From positions 48,401-112,400 of the forward strand of contig NZ_JAKZLF010000013.1 of assembly GCF_022808855.1 (NCBI RefSeq): a stretch of 64,000 nucleotides of DNA, in the 5' to 3' direction. The notes beneath the pieces are model-generated. The model made no database searches and was not told the origin of the DNA. It saw only the letters and a program-made list of their open reading frames with translations. Numbering within the stretch: position 1 is the first letter of the stretch; each line of letters starts with the position of its first letter. Positions 1 through 7,799 of this stretch are shown piece after piece. Origin of the DNA: Anaeromyxobacter soli. GTDB taxonomy: Bacteria > Myxococcota > Myxococcia > Myxococcales > Anaeromyxobacteraceae. The position numbers and the translations under genes are program-made.

Positions 1-290
1 ATGTACGGGCCGAGCGCCTTCGTGAGGCCCTGCTGCAGCTCCCCCGGCGTCTTGCCTGCCGCGTCCATCTCCCCCGCGAGCGGAAGCGAGATCTTGCCGT
101 CCGGCCGGACGGGCACGACCCGCGTCAGCTCTGGCTCGTGCCAGACGACGACCTCGAGCACGTCCTCGCGCCCGATGCGGTACTCGCCCACTTCGGGCCG
201 GGGATCCGGCCGCTGCGAGGCCCCCGACGAAGCGCACCCCGTCGCGGCGAGGAGAATGCCGGCCACCACTGCCCTCTTCGAGAACGCCAT
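1..290 (-). CDS. Wza-type polysaccharide export lipoprotein, N-terminal part
   Basis: The reading frame starts at an ATG at 290, preceded by a GGGAGGAATT Shine-Dalgarno stretch, and runs off the left edge of the window, so only about 96 residues are visible. The N-terminus is a lipoprotein signal with the lipobox LAATGC (Cys19). After it comes a segment beginning YRIGREDVLEVVVW and a PVRPDGKISLPLAGE stretch. These match the poly_export (Wza/BexD) domain, which forms periplasmic rings of the outer-membrane capsule or exopolysaccharide exporter. Wza-family proteins are usually 200-400 residues. The partner copolymerase (Wzc-like) and glycosyltransferases would lie to the left, outside the window. 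Family assignment is strong; the polymer exported cannot be inferred. Confidence 0.85.
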   Translation of the reverse strand, partial: MAFSKRAVVAGILLAATGCASSGASQRPDPRPEVGEYRIGREDVLEVVVWHEPELTRVVPVRPDGKISLPLAGEMDAAGKTPGELQQGLTKALGPY

Positions 291-624
291 CCAATTCCTC
301 CCGGGACTCCCCGTCCCGAAACGACTCCCTCGCATCGAGCACACCTCGTGCCACGACGCGTCGTTCACCCCGAGCGAACTCCACGCCACGCGTCGCCGCT
401 CCTCCAGCGCACGTCGTCCACGCGATCCGGCGTGCGGCCACGAACGCGACGCGCGAGCGAGCGGCTGCCGCCGAGAGCGGGTTCCGGTGCGACGCTGAGG
501 AACTTTTTTCCCTCGCGTGGGAACGGACGTGCCTGCGTTGCCGCGGCGACGAGGCGGGATGACGTTCTCCCTGGACGCGGCAGGATGGACCGGCAGTCGG
601 CGCCGGTATGGAGGGCGGGAAGGC
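291..624. other. Intergenic stretch between divergent genes
   Basis: About 330 bases separate the export lipoprotein (leftward) from a small membrane protein (rightward). No coding frame has support from a ribosome site or a recognisable protein. The only structure I see is a short GTTCC...GGAAC hairpin followed by six T at 481-509, described separately. The rest presumably holds the promoters of the two flanking genes, but I cannot pick out convincing -35/-10 pairs. Confidence 0.5.
481..509 (+). terminator. Possible weak terminator hairpin
   Basis: GTTCC (481-485) and GGAAC (499-503) form a 5-bp stem with a 13-base loop, followed directly by six T. The T-run is rare in this GC-rich DNA and makes the element stand out. 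The stem is short and no gene ends just upstream on this strand, so it may instead be a regulatory palindrome. Confidence 0.25.
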
Positions 625-822
625 ATGCTGAGGGCGGCGGCGTGGACGCTGGGCCTGTTCGGGGTCGGCACTTCGGTCGTTGGACTGTTTCCGGAATCGG
701 CATGGGTCGAGCCGATCGTGCTGCTCGCGCTCGGGATCGCGTTCCTGTACGTGAGCGCGCGCACCGGCTTCCGCGAGCGCCGCTCGCGCGGCGAGCTCGC
801 CCCCAAGCAGGCTGCGGCCTGA
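625..822 (+). CDS. Small two-helix membrane protein
   Basis: This is a 65-residue protein. The ATG at 625 is chosen because a GGGAAGG ribosome site sits just before it. Two hydrophobic segments (about residues 3-20 and 26-45) are separated by a short loop holding FPESAW. A basic, hydrophilic tail (RERRSRGEL) follows. No family is recognised. It converges with the NtrC-like regulator, sharing the strong hairpin at 869-902. Small inner-membrane proteins of this form are common and their functions mostly unknown. Confidence 0.55.
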   Translation: MLRAAAWTLGLFGVGTSVVGLFPESAWVEPIVLLALGIAFLYVSARTGFRERRSRGELAPKQAAA

Positions 823-868
823 GCTTTCCGGCGGGAGGGGCGCATCGGATCTCCGGGGGGGGACCAGG

Positions 869-902
869 GCGCGGCGCGGCTCCTCGCGGGGCCGCGCCGC
901 GC
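869..902. terminator. Strong bidirectional hairpin terminator
   Basis: A perfect 12-bp GC stem (869-880 with 891-902, 10-base loop) lies between two convergent genes. It is followed on the plus strand by TGCTTTCTC. It can terminate both the small membrane protein and, read leftward, the NtrC-like gene. Confidence 0.6.
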
Positions 903-909
903 TGCTTTC

Positions 910-2376
910 TCACTCGATCGTCGCCGCGTCTCGCGGGTCGACGATCCCGCAGTCCTTGATCTTGTAGAGCAGCGCCTTGTAGCTGACCTGCAGGCGCTTC
1001 GCGGCCTTCCGCTTGTTCCAGCCGGTCCGCATGAGCGCGCGGAGGATCGCCTCGCGCTCCGCGATGCGCGCGGCCCGCCGGGCCACGTCCTTGAGCGGCG
1101 CGTCCTCCGGGAGCGCCGGGCCCTCGCCCGGGCGGTGGACGCCGTTGACCCCGGGCGCTGCCGGCGGATGGGCCCCCGCGGCGACGAGCGCCGGCGGCGA
1201 GCCGCCGAGCTCACCCAGGACCATCGCGGGATCGCGCAGGACGACGAGCCGTCGCACGAGGTTCTCGAGCTCCCGGACGTTCCCGGGCCAGTCGTAGGCG
1301 TGGAAGCGCTCCATCACCTCGGCCGGGATCTCCTCGAGCCCGCCCCGGTAGCGCTGCCGGTACTTGTCGACGAAGTGCCGCACGAGGGGACCGATCTCCT
1401 CGCGCCGCTCGCGGAGGGGCGGGACCCGGATCGTGACGACGTTCAGCCGGTAGAAGAGATCCTCCCGGAACGTGCCCTGCCGGATGGCCGCCTCGAGGTT
1501 GCGGTTCGTCGCGACCACGACGCGGGCGTCCACGCGCACCGGGCGCTTGCCGCCCACCCGGTAGAACTCCTCGTCCTGGAGGACCTGCAGCAGCTTCGCC
1601 TGCAGCCGCGGATCCATCTCGCCGATCTCGTCGAGGAAGATCGTCCCCCGGTGAGCCAGCTCGAACTTGCCGGGCTTCTCCGCGTGCGCTCCCGTGAACG
1701 CCCCCTTCTCGTGTCCGAAGAGCTCGCTCTCGAGGAGCTCTCCCGGAAGGGCCGCGCAGTTGATCTTCACGAAGGGGCGGCCCGCGCGGTGGCTGGTCGC
1801 GTGGATCCGCCGAGCGATCACGTCCTTGCCGACGCCGCTCTCGCCGATGAGCAGCACCGGCACGTCCGTGTCGGCGATCCGGTTCACCAGCGACCAGACG
1901 CGCTCCATCGGGCCGGAGAGCGGGGTGGTGGGCAAGAGGTCGCCGTCGCCCGACTCGGCCACGACCGCTGCGACGCGCGCCTCGGCGACGTCGGGGGGAC
2001 GCCGTCCGGGTCCGTCGAGGGCGCGGCGCAGCACGAGGTTCAGCTCGGAGACCTCGAAGGGCTTCGGGAGGTAGTCGTTCGCGCCGAGCTTCATCGCACG
2101 GACGACGTCCTCCGCCTGCGCCAGCGCCGACATGACGATCACCGGGACGCGCGGGTCGCGCTCGCGGATGCGCCGGAGGACCTCGAACCCGTCGGGCTCG
2201 GGGATCACCAGATCGAGCAGCACGGCGTGGGGGCTGGAGTTCGCGATCGCCGCCAGCGCCTCGACGCCGTTGCGAAGGGGGCGCACGCGATATCCCGCGG
2301 TCGCGAGGAACTCGCAGAGCGCCTCGCGGGCGTCGTCGTCGTCCTCGATGACCAGTACGGTGCAGTCTTTGTCCAT
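910..2376 (-). CDS. NtrC-family sigma-54 response regulator
   Basis: This 488-residue protein has the full NtrC layout. A receiver domain spans about residues 5-118, with acidic pocket EDDDD, phospho-acceptor Asp55 in LLDLVIPE and Lys105 in LPKPF. The AAA+ sigma-54 interaction domain spans about 150-385, with Walker A GESGVGKD (178-185), the sigma-54 contact loop GAFTGA (225-230) and Walker B TIFLDE (245-250). A Fis-type helix-turn-helix is at the C-terminus (NKRKAAKRLQVSYKALLYK). It should remodel sigma-54 RNA polymerase closed complexes at its target promoters when phosphorylated. The frame stays open upstream of the chosen ATG, but the receiver begins immediately after MDKDC, so 2376 is preferred. 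No histidine kinase is adjacent, so its partner and targets are unknown. Confidence 0.93.
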   Translation of the reverse strand: MDKDCTVLVIEDDDDAREALCEFLATAGYRVRPLRNGVEALAAIANSSPHAVLLDLVIPEPDGFEVLRRIRERDPRVPVIVMSALAQAEDVVRAMKLGANDYLPKPFEVSELNLVLRRALDGPGRRPPDVAEARVAAVVAESGDGDLLPTTPLSGPMERVWSLVNRIADTDVPVLLIGESGVGKDVIARRIHATSHRAGRPFVKINCAALPGELLESELFGHEKGAFTGAHAEKPGKFELAHRGTIFLDEIGEMDPRLQAKLLQVLQDEEFYRVGGKRPVRVDARVVVATNRNLEAAIRQGTFREDLFYRLNVVTIRVPPLRERREEIGPLVRHFVDKYRQRYRGGLEEIPAEVMERFHAYDWPGNVRELENLVRRLVVLRDPAMVLGELGGSPPALVAAGAHPPAAPGVNGVHRPGEGPALPEDAPLKDVARRAARIAEREAILRALMRTGWNKRKAAKRLQVSYKALLYKIKDCGIVDPRDAATIE

Positions 2377-2420
2377 CGTCGTTCCGCCGGCGGGGAGGTG
2401 CTTGCCGCCGGTGTGAAAAT

Positions 2421-2438
2421 GGAACGACCAGGTGTTCC
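2421..2438. promoter_or_regulatory. GGAAC-N8-GTTCC inverted repeat upstream of the NtrC-like gene
   Basis: A perfect 5-bp inverted repeat with 8-base spacing lies 45-62 bases upstream of the regulator's start, in the divergent intergenic region. Its size and place suit an operator or autoregulatory site, but nothing links it to a particular protein. Confidence 0.3.
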
Positions 2439-2531
2439 CGGCACCGGCCCTAACGCGGCGGCTGACGGCCGAGCGAGCGCTTCGCTTCGCTTTCGCGTGG
2501 AGGCGTTCCATGACATACCGGGGCCGTGCGG

Positions 2532-2789
2532 ATGTCCCGTTCCCGTCTCCTCCTCCGGGCGGTCCTGCTCGCGACGGGAGGCGCGTTCATGCTGTGGAAG
2601 GCGTACGACTCCGCCCGCGGCGCGCGCGCGCTGCAGGGCGGCGAGGCGACGCTCCTCGATCGCGTCGCGCTCGTCGAGGCGCTCGTCGGCGTCCTCGCGC
2701 TCGGCGCGGCGTTCGTGGCCGCCGCCGCGCTTCGACCGCGCCGCAGGAAGCGCACGCTCACCCTCGGCGACGCGGATCGCCGGCCCTGA
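2532..2789 (+). CDS. Small two-helix membrane protein
   Basis: An 85-residue protein starting at the ATG at 2532; an in-frame GTG at 2526 is the alternative. It opens with a basic MSRSRLLLR followed by a hydrophobic segment (about residues 6-22). A second long hydrophobic stretch (about 45-65, VEALVGVLALGAAFVAAAAL) is followed by a basic stop-transfer RPRRRKR. It probably lies in the inner membrane with both ends in the cytoplasm. It is divergent from the NtrC-like gene and ends right before a rhodanese remnant. No family is recognised. Confidence 0.55.
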   Translation: MSRSRLLLRAVLLATGGAFMLWKAYDSARGARALQGGEATLLDRVALVEALVGVLALGAAFVAAAALRPRRRKRTLTLGDADRRP

Positions 2790-2952
2790 CGCCGCTCCGA
2801 GCCCCGGCGCGCGGCTCGCGGAGCTCGGCCCGCCCGGTCTCCCGGTGATCGTGTACTGCGAGACGGGGAGGAAGAGCGCCGCGGTCGCTCGCGCGCTCGC
2901 AGAGCTCGGCTACTCGCGCGTCTACGATCTCGGCGCGCGCTCCAGCTGGTGA
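2788..2952 (+). pseudogene. Rhodanese-like domain, C-terminal fragment
   Basis: In frame 1 the DNA encodes a piece reading PVIVYCETGRKSAAVARAL and then ELGYSRVYDLGA, ending at TGA 2950-2952. This is the second half of a single-domain rhodanese: the catalytic Cys of the CETGRKS active-site loop, the following helix, and the strand before the usual final GG-x-x-W. The first half, normally containing the DVRE motif, is absent; upstream lies the end of another gene in a different frame and no start codon is nearby. I read it as a 5'-truncated relic, too short to fold alone. Confidence 0.6.
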
Positions 2953-3004
2953 TCGGTGGAAGGGGCGACGCGCGCTCCCGGGCGGGAACCCCTCGCGGCG
3001 CTCT

Positions 3005-4843
3005 TCAATAGAGGCGGGCGAGCTCCGCGCCCGAGTAGTAGCTGCCCAGGATCTCGCGGTACCCCTGGCCGGCCTGCGCACGCCCCACCGCGCCCCACTG
3101 GCACATCCCCGCGCCGTGGCCCCACCCCCCGCCGCGCAGGACGACGCCGTCGCTGGTGGGCTCCACCACGAACATCGCGGAGGGCAGCTCGCCGAGGAGC
3201 CGCCGGATGCGGAGCTCACCGGCGATCTCGACGCGCCCACGCTCGCCCTCGACGGCGAGGCGGCGGGCGCGACCCGACACGCCGCGCGCGCCGACCGCGA
3301 TGGCGCGCACATGACCGACCCCGAGCTGCGCGGCCGCCGCGTCGAGCTCCGCGGCCGAGAGGCGGCGCTCCCATCGGAAACGCGTCATGCCCGGCGTGGA
3401 GGGCCGGCGGCACCACGCGTCTCCGGGCTCGGCGAGGAACGCGCGGAGCCTCGCCTCGTCGGCGAGCCCTTCCTTCCATCTCGCCGCCTGGGCCGCGGGA
3501 AGATCAGGCCGTCCACGCAGGCTCGCGCTCGCGGCGCCGCCCCAGACGAGCTCGTTGTGCTCCCCGTGGCCGCCGCAGGTCGCGGAGTACACGGCGTCGA
3601 CGAGCGCCTGGTCCGCCGCGCCGAAGAGCGTCTCCCCGCGCGTGGTGCGCACCGCCTCGTCCGTGCGCGAGGTCCGCGCGCCGTCGCCGCGGTACGCCTG
3701 ACAGTGAACCTCGGCGCACAGCATGAACGGGTCGGCCGAGTGGCGCGCGCCGAGCTGCGCGAGGACGTTCGAGCGGGCGGTGACCGCCTGGGCCTTGAGG
3801 GCCTCGAGCGGCGAGGACGCCGGCATCTCGCTGGGGACGAGCCCGCGCAGGAGCTCCTCGAGCGGGACCCCGTGGATGGCGGCGATCCCCCCGTGCGCGT
3901 CCAGCGTGACGAACAGTCGGCCTCCGTAGGCCCTGTCCTCGCGCGCCCGGCCGCGAGGACCGCGATCGTGCTCGACGCCCTCGACGAGGAACCCGGCGTC
4001 TCCCGCGACGTCCAGCCACAGCGCCGCGTCCGCCTCGCCGAGCGGCGCGCCGCCCTCGCCGCGGAGCTCGAGCGTCCCGCGCGGCCGGGCGACCACCTCT
4101 GCGCTCAGCGCCGGCTGCTCCCCGAACCGCTCGCGCAGCGACGCGCCGGTCGCCCGCGCCGCCTCGAGCGAGCCGTCTCCCTCGGCGACGAGGAGCTCGC
4201 GGCGCGCGTCCACCACCCGGCCGCCGACGCCGTACACCGTGCCGGTCACGCGGGAGCGCACCGGCACACCTCGCGCCGCCCAGGTGCGCCGCGCCTCGTC
4301 CAGCGCGGCACGCGCCGCGAGCGGCGCCTCCGCGAGCAGGGCGTGGTGAACGACGATCGCGGGCGCCGCCTCGCGCGCGCGGACCGTGAGCCGGGCACCG
4401 GCAGGGACCTCGACGACGGTCCCCCCTCGCAGCGTGATCCGCCCGGGGGCGCGGGCGCGGAACGCGATCTCGCGCTGCCCCTCCATCAGCCGGATCGTGA
4501 CGAGCGGCTCGCCGTCTCGCGTGAACGCGAGGCGGTGGGCCCAGAGGAGCTCGAGGGGATCGGCGAGATCGGCCGCGGGAGGGGGAGCGAGGGGAGCGGG
4601 CGCCGGAGGCGGGATGGCGGTCGGGGTCGGGGTCGGGGTCGAGGTCGAGGTCGGGGTGGGGGTCGGGGTCGAGGTAGGGGTCGAGGTCAGGGCCGGGGCG
4701 GGGGTGGAGATCGACGGCGACGGCGACGGCGAGGTCGAGCTCGGGGCGTGCTCCACCCTCCCCGTGCCTCCCACCTCGTTCCGCCCGATCGCGCACGCGA
4801 GCAGCGCGGCGACGGCGAACCCCAGGGCTCCGCGGCTCCTCAC
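3005..4843 (-). CDS. SpoIID/LytB-domain lipoprotein
   Basis: This 612-residue exported protein begins with a GTG at 4843 overlapping the upstream stop (GTGA). The N-terminus is a lipoprotein signal ending in ALLAC. A Ser/Thr/Pro linker encoded by a hexanucleotide repeat follows (about residues 30-70). The C-terminal half is a SpoIID/LytB domain: VPLEELLRGLVPSEMP followed by the helix PLEALKAQAVTARSNVL, a CGGHG segment, and the late GGGWGHGAGMCQWGA motif. SpoIID of Bacillus is a lytic transglycosylase acting on denuded peptidoglycan; LytB enhances an amidase. Here a periplasmic cell-wall role is inferred. It is the last gene of a four-gene operon with a HAMP membrane protein, a HEAT protein and an aminotransferase. 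Confidence 0.88.
   Translation of the reverse strand: MRSRGALGFAVAALLACAIGRNEVGGTGRVEHAPSSTSPSPSPSISTPAPALTSTPTSTPTPTPTSTSTPTPTPTAIPPPAPAPLAPPPAADLADPLELLWAHRLAFTRDGEPLVTIRLMEGQREIAFRARAPGRITLRGGTVVEVPAGARLTVRAREAAPAIVVHHALLAEAPLAARAALDEARRTWAARGVPVRSRVTGTVYGVGGRVVDARRELLVAEGDGSLEAARATGASLRERFGEQPALSAEVVARPRGTLELRGEGGAPLGEADAALWLDVAGDAGFLVEGVEHDRGPRGRAREDRAYGGRLFVTLDAHGGIAAIHGVPLEELLRGLVPSEMPASSPLEALKAQAVTARSNVLAQLGARHSADPFMLCAEVHCQAYRGDGARTSRTDEAVRTTRGETLFGAADQALVDAVYSATCGGHGEHNELVWGGAASASLRGRPDLPAAQAARWKEGLADEARLRAFLAEPGDAWCRRPSTPGMTRFRWERRLSAAELDAAAAQLGVGHVRAIAVGARGVSGRARRLAVEGERGRVEIAGELRIRRLLGELPSAMFVVEPTSDGVVLRGGGWGHGAGMCQWGAVGRAQAGQGYREILGSYYSGAELARLY
4619..4706. repeat. Imperfect GGGGTC/GAGGTC hexanucleotide tandem repeat
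   Basis: About a dozen imperfect copies of a GGGGTC or GAGGTC unit lie inside the SpoIID-like gene. On the coding strand they read as a Thr-Pro/Thr-Ser linker between the lipid anchor and the folded domain. The 6-base unit keeps the frame, so copy-number changes would only alter linker length. Confidence 0.75.
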
Positions 4844-5511
4844 GACGCGAGCCGCGCGTCCTTCTCGGCCGCCAGCGCCTCCAGCGACGCGGCGGCGGCG
4901 GCCCGCGCCTCCGGGGCAGCGCCGGGATCGCGGAGGAGCGCAGCGGCCCGCGCGAGCTCCTCGCGCTCTCGAGCCTCGCGCTCGCGGATGGCGTCCACCA
5001 TCGCGCCGACGTCCACCGCGAGATCGACGAGCAGGTCGCGAGCGCGCAGGGGCCGGACCGGCGCGAGCCGGCCTGCGGCGACGTCGCGACAGGCGCGGCT
5101 CAGGACGAGCGCGGGGCCGGCGATCCGGTGCGTCACCACCACCGCAGCCGCGAGGAGGCACGGCAGCACGGCGGCGAGCACGACGGCCACGAGGCCGATG
5201 CGTCCTCGGTCCTCCGCCGCGAGCGCCTGCGCGAGGGACTCGCCGGCGAGCGGATCGCCGAGGGCCACGACCCGGCTCGTCTCGCGATACGCCGTCCAGA
5301 GGAGCCAGCCCAGGCCGGCCGAGAGCGCGACCGCCACGGCGAGGAGGTAGCTCGCGAGCCGGAGCTGCAGCGCGCCGTCGAGGAGATAGTTGCGGAACCG
5401 CCGGCGCGGGGGCTCTGCGGGAGGAGCCAAAGGCTCGGGCGCGGCCGGCGCTGGCGCCGCGCCAGGTGAGGGCGGCGGGACGGGACTCTGCCGGCCGGAC
5501 GCGGATTCCAT
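4840..5511 (-). CDS. HAMP-domain inner-membrane protein
   Basis: This 223-residue protein has a Pro/Ala-rich cytoplasmic start and two transmembrane segments (about residues 53-73 and 103-127) around a short periplasmic loop. A HAMP linker follows from about 128 (THRIAGPALVLSRACRDVAAGRL), then a charged helical tail. No methyl-accepting, kinase, cyclase or other output domain follows. It resembles the front half of a chemoreceptor or sensor that ends after HAMP. The ATG at 5511 has a GAAGGG ribosome site. It sits 10 bases after the HEAT-repeat gene and overlaps the SpoIID-like gene by 4 bases, so the two are probably translationally coupled. A link to envelope status is inferred. Confidence 0.8.
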   Translation of the reverse strand: MESASGRQSPVPPPSPGAAPAPAAPEPLAPPAEPPRRRFRNYLLDGALQLRLASYLLAVAVALSAGLGWLLWTAYRETSRVVALGDPLAGESLAQALAAEDRGRIGLVAVVLAAVLPCLLAAAVVVTHRIAGPALVLSRACRDVAAGRLAPVRPLRARDLLVDLAVDVGAMVDAIREREAREREELARAAALLRDPGAAPEARAAAAASLEALAAEKDARLAS

Positions 5512-5520
5512 CCCTTCGGT

Positions 5521-6234
5521 TTACCTCCCCCCGAGCCGCGCCGCGAGATCCTCGCACAGCGCCCGGGCGGCGGCGTCGAGGGCCCGGGCGGCGTAGGAGG
5601 CGATCTTCGCCTCGGGGATCGCCCCCGCCGCGGAGAGGCGCGCGCCGCTCTCGAGCATCGCCGCCATGCGCCCATCGCCGTCGACGGCGACGAGCGCCGC
5701 CTTGACGGCGACGATCGTCCGCACGGCGTCCGAGTCCACGTCGACCCGCAGCACCGTCGGCTTCAGCACCATCCCGCCGCGTTCGAGGACCTCCCAGCCG
5801 TGCGCCGCGAGGTGCCGCGCGATCGCTGCGCGGAGCGCGTCCCGGGCCGCGGCCCCGCCGGCGCTCCCGCCGGGCTCGTCGATCGAGAACGCGAGGCCGA
5901 GCACGTCGAGGGCGCGGACGACCGCGGCCCGCACGGCCGGATCCGCGTCCGAGCGGCGCGCCGCCTCGAGCGCCCGGCGTGCCCCTCCGCCCCCGACCCT
6001 GCCCAGCGCGCCGGCCGCGGCGATGCGGACCGCGGGCGCGGCGTCGGACGCGAGCGCCGCGGCGAGCAGCGGGACGGCCTCCGCTTCGCCGCGCTGGCCG
6101 AGCACGATCGCCGCCTGAGCGCGGACCTTCACCGAGCCGTCCTCGCGGAGCGCGCGGGCGGCGTCGTCGTGGGAGTCGGCGCGGGCGACCGCGGTGAGCG
6201 CGAGGAGGACTGCGCAGACTGCGATCCGTGGCAT
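5521..6234 (-). CDS. Exported HEAT-repeat protein
   Basis: A 237-residue protein with a Sec signal peptide (cleavage after AVARA, about residue 19). Three HEAT-like repeats follow (VRAQAAIVLGQRGEAEAV, VRIAAAGALGRVGGGG, VRAAVVRALDVLG; about 35-115). A separate C-terminal region (about 130-237) has no recognisable family and contains an alternating DVDSDAVRTIVAVKAALVAV sheet-like stretch. HEAT repeats serve as protein-binding scaffolds. Its likely place is the periplasm or outer-membrane side. It lies second in the aminotransferase-HEAT-HAMP-SpoIID operon, which suggests envelope work. No enzymatic motif is seen. Confidence 0.75.
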   Translation of the reverse strand: MPRIAVCAVLLALTAVARADSHDDAARALREDGSVKVRAQAAIVLGQRGEAEAVPLLAAALASDAAPAVRIAAAGALGRVGGGGARRALEAARRSDADPAVRAAVVRALDVLGLAFSIDEPGGSAGGAAARDALRAAIARHLAAHGWEVLERGGMVLKPTVLRVDVDSDAVRTIVAVKAALVAVDGDGRMAAMLESGARLSAAGAIPEAKIASYAARALDAAARALCEDLAARLGGR

Positions 6235-6286
6235 GCGCGCGCGAGTGTACGCTCGCGCCCTGCCGCCGCCAGGGCGATTTCGCCGC

Positions 6287-7207
6287 CTACCTGCGCACCC
6301 TCAGTCCTACAGGACCGCCCGCGAGTCGCCTGAAGGCCTGGTGCAGGTGATGGGTGAGCGGCCCGGGGCGCCCGGCGCCGACGGGGCTGTCCCCGAGCCG
6401 TGTGACGGGGAGGATCTCCCGGACGGTGGAGGTGATGAAGAGCTCGTCCGCGCGCTCCAGGTCTTCCGGTCGGAGCGGCACCTCCTCGACGGGGACGCCC
6501 TCGGCTCGCGCGAGCCGGAGCACCACCGCCCGCGTCACGCCCTCGAGGATCCCGGACGCGATGGGCGGGGTGAGCAGCCGGCCCCCGGCCACCGCGAAGA
6601 CGTTGGAGGACGAGCCCTCCGTCACGAACCCCGCGTCGTCGAGCAGCAGCGCCTCCTGCGCGCCGGCCGCGCGTGCCTCCCGGACGGCGAGCACGTGCGT
6701 CAAATGGGCGCCCGTCTTCGCGGAGGGGTCCACCGCCTGCGGGGAGGCGCGCCGAACTCCCACGACCGCCGCCGGGATCCCGTCCGCGTAGGCCCGCGCC
6801 GGCGGTCCGACGAGCGGCTGCACGATCACGATGGCGAGCGGATCGACGGCGAGCGCCGGATCGAGCCCGATCTCCCCTGCCCCGCGCGTCATCACCACGC
6901 GGACGTACCGCTCGCCCGCGTTCCACGGCGCCGCGTCCGGCTCCGGCGCGTCCGCTCCGCGCGCGGCGGCGAGGGTGCGATCGATCTCCGCGGCCGTCCG
7001 TTGCGCGTCCCAGCGCGGCGAGAGCCCGATGCGGGCCGCGGAGTGCGCGAGCCGGGCGAGGTGGGCCTCGCGCTCGAACGGGCGGCCGCCGTAGGTCCGG
7101 ATCACCTCGTAGACGCTGTCGCCGTACAGGAAGCCGCGGTCGAACACCGAGACCCTCGCCTCCGCGGGGGCGACGAGGGAGCCGTCGAGGTTCACGAGCG
7201 TCCGCAT
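6287..7207 (-). CDS. Class IV PLP aminotransferase (IlvE / Dat / PabC type)
   Basis: A 306-residue fold-type IV PLP enzyme. The early FDRGFLYGDSVYEVIRTYGG segment is typical of the family; Lys164 in DPSAKTG is the PLP lysine. Glu198 in the VTEGSSSNVFAV motif contacts the PLP pyridine nitrogen. A late TSTVREILPV motif contacts the phosphate. The family includes branched-chain aminotransferase, D-amino-acid aminotransferase and aminodeoxychorismate lyase. The residues visible here do not settle which. The length is slightly above PabC (about 270) and close to IlvE (about 310). It is the first gene of a minus-strand operon with HEAT, HAMP and SpoIID genes. D-amino-acid supply for peptidoglycan is an attractive but unproven reading. 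Confidence 0.85.
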   Translation of the reverse strand: MRTLVNLDGSLVAPAEARVSVFDRGFLYGDSVYEVIRTYGGRPFEREAHLARLAHSAARIGLSPRWDAQRTAAEIDRTLAAARGADAPEPDAAPWNAGERYVRVVMTRGAGEIGLDPALAVDPLAIVIVQPLVGPPARAYADGIPAAVVGVRRASPQAVDPSAKTGAHLTHVLAVREARAAGAQEALLLDDAGFVTEGSSSNVFAVAGGRLLTPPIASGILEGVTRAVVLRLARAEGVPVEEVPLRPEDLERADELFITSTVREILPVTRLGDSPVGAGRPGPLTHHLHQAFRRLAGGPVGLRVRR

Positions 7208-7346
7208 GCCCCTGTTCTAGCGGAGAAGCGCGCGCCCGGCGCGCCGGGGTGTGGACCGCACGAGTCGCTCGACCGCGCGGGCGCCCCCTACGGATCCGGC
7301 CCGAATTCTTGACCCTGGGATCCCCCGGCGATATCCCGGGAAATCG

Positions 7347-7745
7347 ATGGATGCCGCGGTCGAGTGCACTCACTGCAAGGTCGTGATGACGAGCTGGTCG
7401 GCTCCGGCCAGCCAGATCCGCTACTTCCAGTGCCCGTTCTGCGCGCGGACGCACTCCTCGCTCTACGGCGAGGTGTTCCGGCGGCGCGCAGGGGCGCGGG
7501 TGATCGACGCGCCCGCCCGGGCCTCCGCGCCTGCCGAGATCCCGATGGCGAGCGCCGAGGACATCCGCTGGGCCCGCGTGAAGGCGACCGCCGCCCAGTG
7601 GTTCGCGCGGGTGGAGGCGGACGAGCGCGCCTGCGCGCCGCGCGCCGCGCCCGTGACGCGAGTCCCCGCTAGACCCGCCCCTGCCGCTCCCGCGGCAGCC
7701 CGTGCTCGCATGGCCGTGGCCGCCGGCACGAAGCGCAAGCCCTGA
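7347..7745 (+). CDS. Zinc-ribbon protein with two CxxC pairs
   Basis: A 132-residue protein starting at ATG 7347. The N-terminus holds CTHC (residues 7-10) and CPFC about 25 residues later, an arrangement that would bind one zinc ion as a zinc ribbon. The rest is Ala/Pro/Arg-rich with a short helical piece (SAEDIRWARVKATAAQWF). An in-frame GTG or ATG upstream could extend it, but the Cys pairs lie right after this ATG. No named family is recognised. It stands alone between divergent and convergent minus-strand operons. Confidence 0.6.
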   Translation: MDAAVECTHCKVVMTSWSAPASQIRYFQCPFCARTHSSLYGEVFRRRAGARVIDAPARASAPAEIPMASAEDIRWARVKATAAQWFARVEADERACAPRAAPVTRVPARPAPAAPAAARARMAVAAGTKRKP

Positions 7746-7799
7746 CCTCCGCGCGCTGGGCGAGGCCGCGACCCTCCGCGCAACCGCGGGACGGCGTCC

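Noticed and set aside
4619..4706. Regular short repeats considered as a CRISPR or VNTR locus.
   Set aside because: The unit is only 6 bases with no spacers and lies in frame within a coding linker; it is a simple protein-coding microsatellite.
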